5,845 nucleotides of DNA, from positions 1 through 5,845 of the forward strand of contig JAHHLF010000380.1 of the NCBI GenBank assembly GCA_018679315.1, read 5' to 3'. The stretch is from Bacteroidia bacterium (GTDB lineage Bacteria; Bacteroidota; Bacteroidia; Flavobacteriales; Flavobacteriaceae). The position numbers and the translations under genes were made by a program. Below, one piece after another: positions 5,488-5,845 of this stretch (its first letter is position 1; the number at the start of each line of letters is the position of its first letter). Below the pieces are notes generated by a model. The model was not told where the DNA came from and did not search any database. It saw only the letters and a program-made list of their open reading frames with translations.

Positions 5488-5845
5488 TTTTTATCTCTTG
5501 AATCTGCCAGGGCCTGATCTAAAATAGAAATGGCAAGATCTATTTCATCCCGACTGACGCTTAAAGGAGGTGCAATACGAAAGACGCCGCTCAATCCGGG
5601 TAGCCGGACGATATTCATACTGAGTCCCAATTCCAGACAGCGGTCTGAAATACGGTGCCCCAGTTCAGGAGCAGGTTCCTTGCTCTCTCTGTCAACAACG
5701 ATCTCAACGCCAAGTAATAATCCACGTCCTCGGACATCGCCTATACACTCATGTTTTTCTTGTAATGCCAGCAATTCCTTCTTTAAATAGGCGCCTTGTG
5801 TTTTCGCGTTCTCGCTCATTTTCTCATTGATCAGGATATCGATCA
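5484..5845 (-). CDS. Class-III PLP aminotransferase C-terminus, 2,2-dialkylglycine decarboxylase-like (5' part outside window)
   Basis: The open frame enters from the right edge, and 119 complete codons precede the TGA at 5486-5484. The ATG at 5819 is internal, because the similarity continues upstream of it (IDILINEK). ECIGDVRGRGLLLGVEIVVD is the C-terminal small-domain signature of class-III aminotransferases. The stretch LGLSMNIVRLPGLSGVFRIAPPLSVSRDEIDLAI resembles 2,2-dialkylglycine decarboxylase as I remember it. The Arg in FRIAPPL lies 30 residues from the C-terminus, near the place of the substrate-carboxylate-binding Arg of that enzyme. The PLP-binding Lys lies outside the window. Such enzymes decarboxylate or transaminate alpha-substituted amino acids, passing the amino group to pyruvate. 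A beta-alanine or AGXT2-like omega-aminotransferase is the main alternative. It overlaps the nitrilase gene by four bases, so the two form one operon. Confidence 0.82.
   Translation of the reverse strand, partial: IDILINEKMSENAKTQGAYLKKELLALQEKHECIGDVRGRGLLLGVEIVVDRESKEPAPELGHRISDRCLELGLSMNIVRLPGLSGVFRIAPPLSVSRDEIDLAISILDQALADSRDKK

Noticed and set aside
5530..5790. 86-codon plus-strand frame
   Set aside because: It is antisense to the aminotransferase C-terminus, which matches its family throughout. The Ser/Pro/Arg-rich product is typical of a shadow frame.
5484..5819. Small stand-alone 111-residue protein starting at the ATG at 5819
   Set aside because: The frame stays open to the window edge with matching upstream residues, and the domain is only the C-terminal part of a class-III aminotransferase. 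The ATG is therefore internal.

Overview
The window looks like chromosomal DNA of a Bacteroidota bacterium, most likely a marine member of the Flavobacteriaceae. The signs are TAnnTTTG-type -7 boxes, starts without strong Shine-Dalgarno sequences, an intergenic palindrome with GTCATTTCGA ends (a kind I recall as common in flavobacterial genomes), and the character of the proteins. The family-level placement is inference. No tRNA, rRNA, CRISPR array, transposase or phage gene is visible.

Layout. (1) 1-1496, minus strand: N-terminal 498 residues of a cation-chloride cotransporter (SLC12/CCC branch of the APC superfamily), cut by the left edge. (2) 1497-1616: divergent intergenic region with a candidate promoter for the transporter. 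(3) 1617-2594, plus: a PhyH-family Fe(II)/2-oxoglutarate dioxygenase of unknown substrate. (4) 2595-2948: gene-free. It holds a degenerate 7-bp tandem repeat that starts on the dioxygenase stop codon, a small hairpin, a 112-bp palindromic element, about 90 bp with nothing recognisable, and a good -7 box for the next gene. (5) 2949-4478, plus: a complete SulP anion transporter with C-terminal STAS domain and a GTG start. (6) 4479-4758: convergent intergenic region with a likely SulP terminator and a cluster of inverted repeats. (7) 4759-5845, minus: a two-gene operon, with the C-terminal end of a class-III PLP aminotransferase (closest by eye to 2,2-dialkylglycine decarboxylase) overlapping by ATGA a complete nitrilase-superfamily amidohydrolase.

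How they fit together. The aminotransferase and nitrilase genes are very probably translationally coupled and may act on the same nitrogenous substrate. The two transporters and the dioxygenase are separate transcription units, and nothing in the sequence ties them to one pathway. Both transporters carry inorganic ions by family (chloride with cation; sulfate or bicarbonate-type anions), which suits a marine lifestyle but does not prove linkage.

I see no convincing new multi-gene system. The most unusual material is non-coding: the heptamer array, the palindromic element, and the hairpin cluster at 4539-4664.
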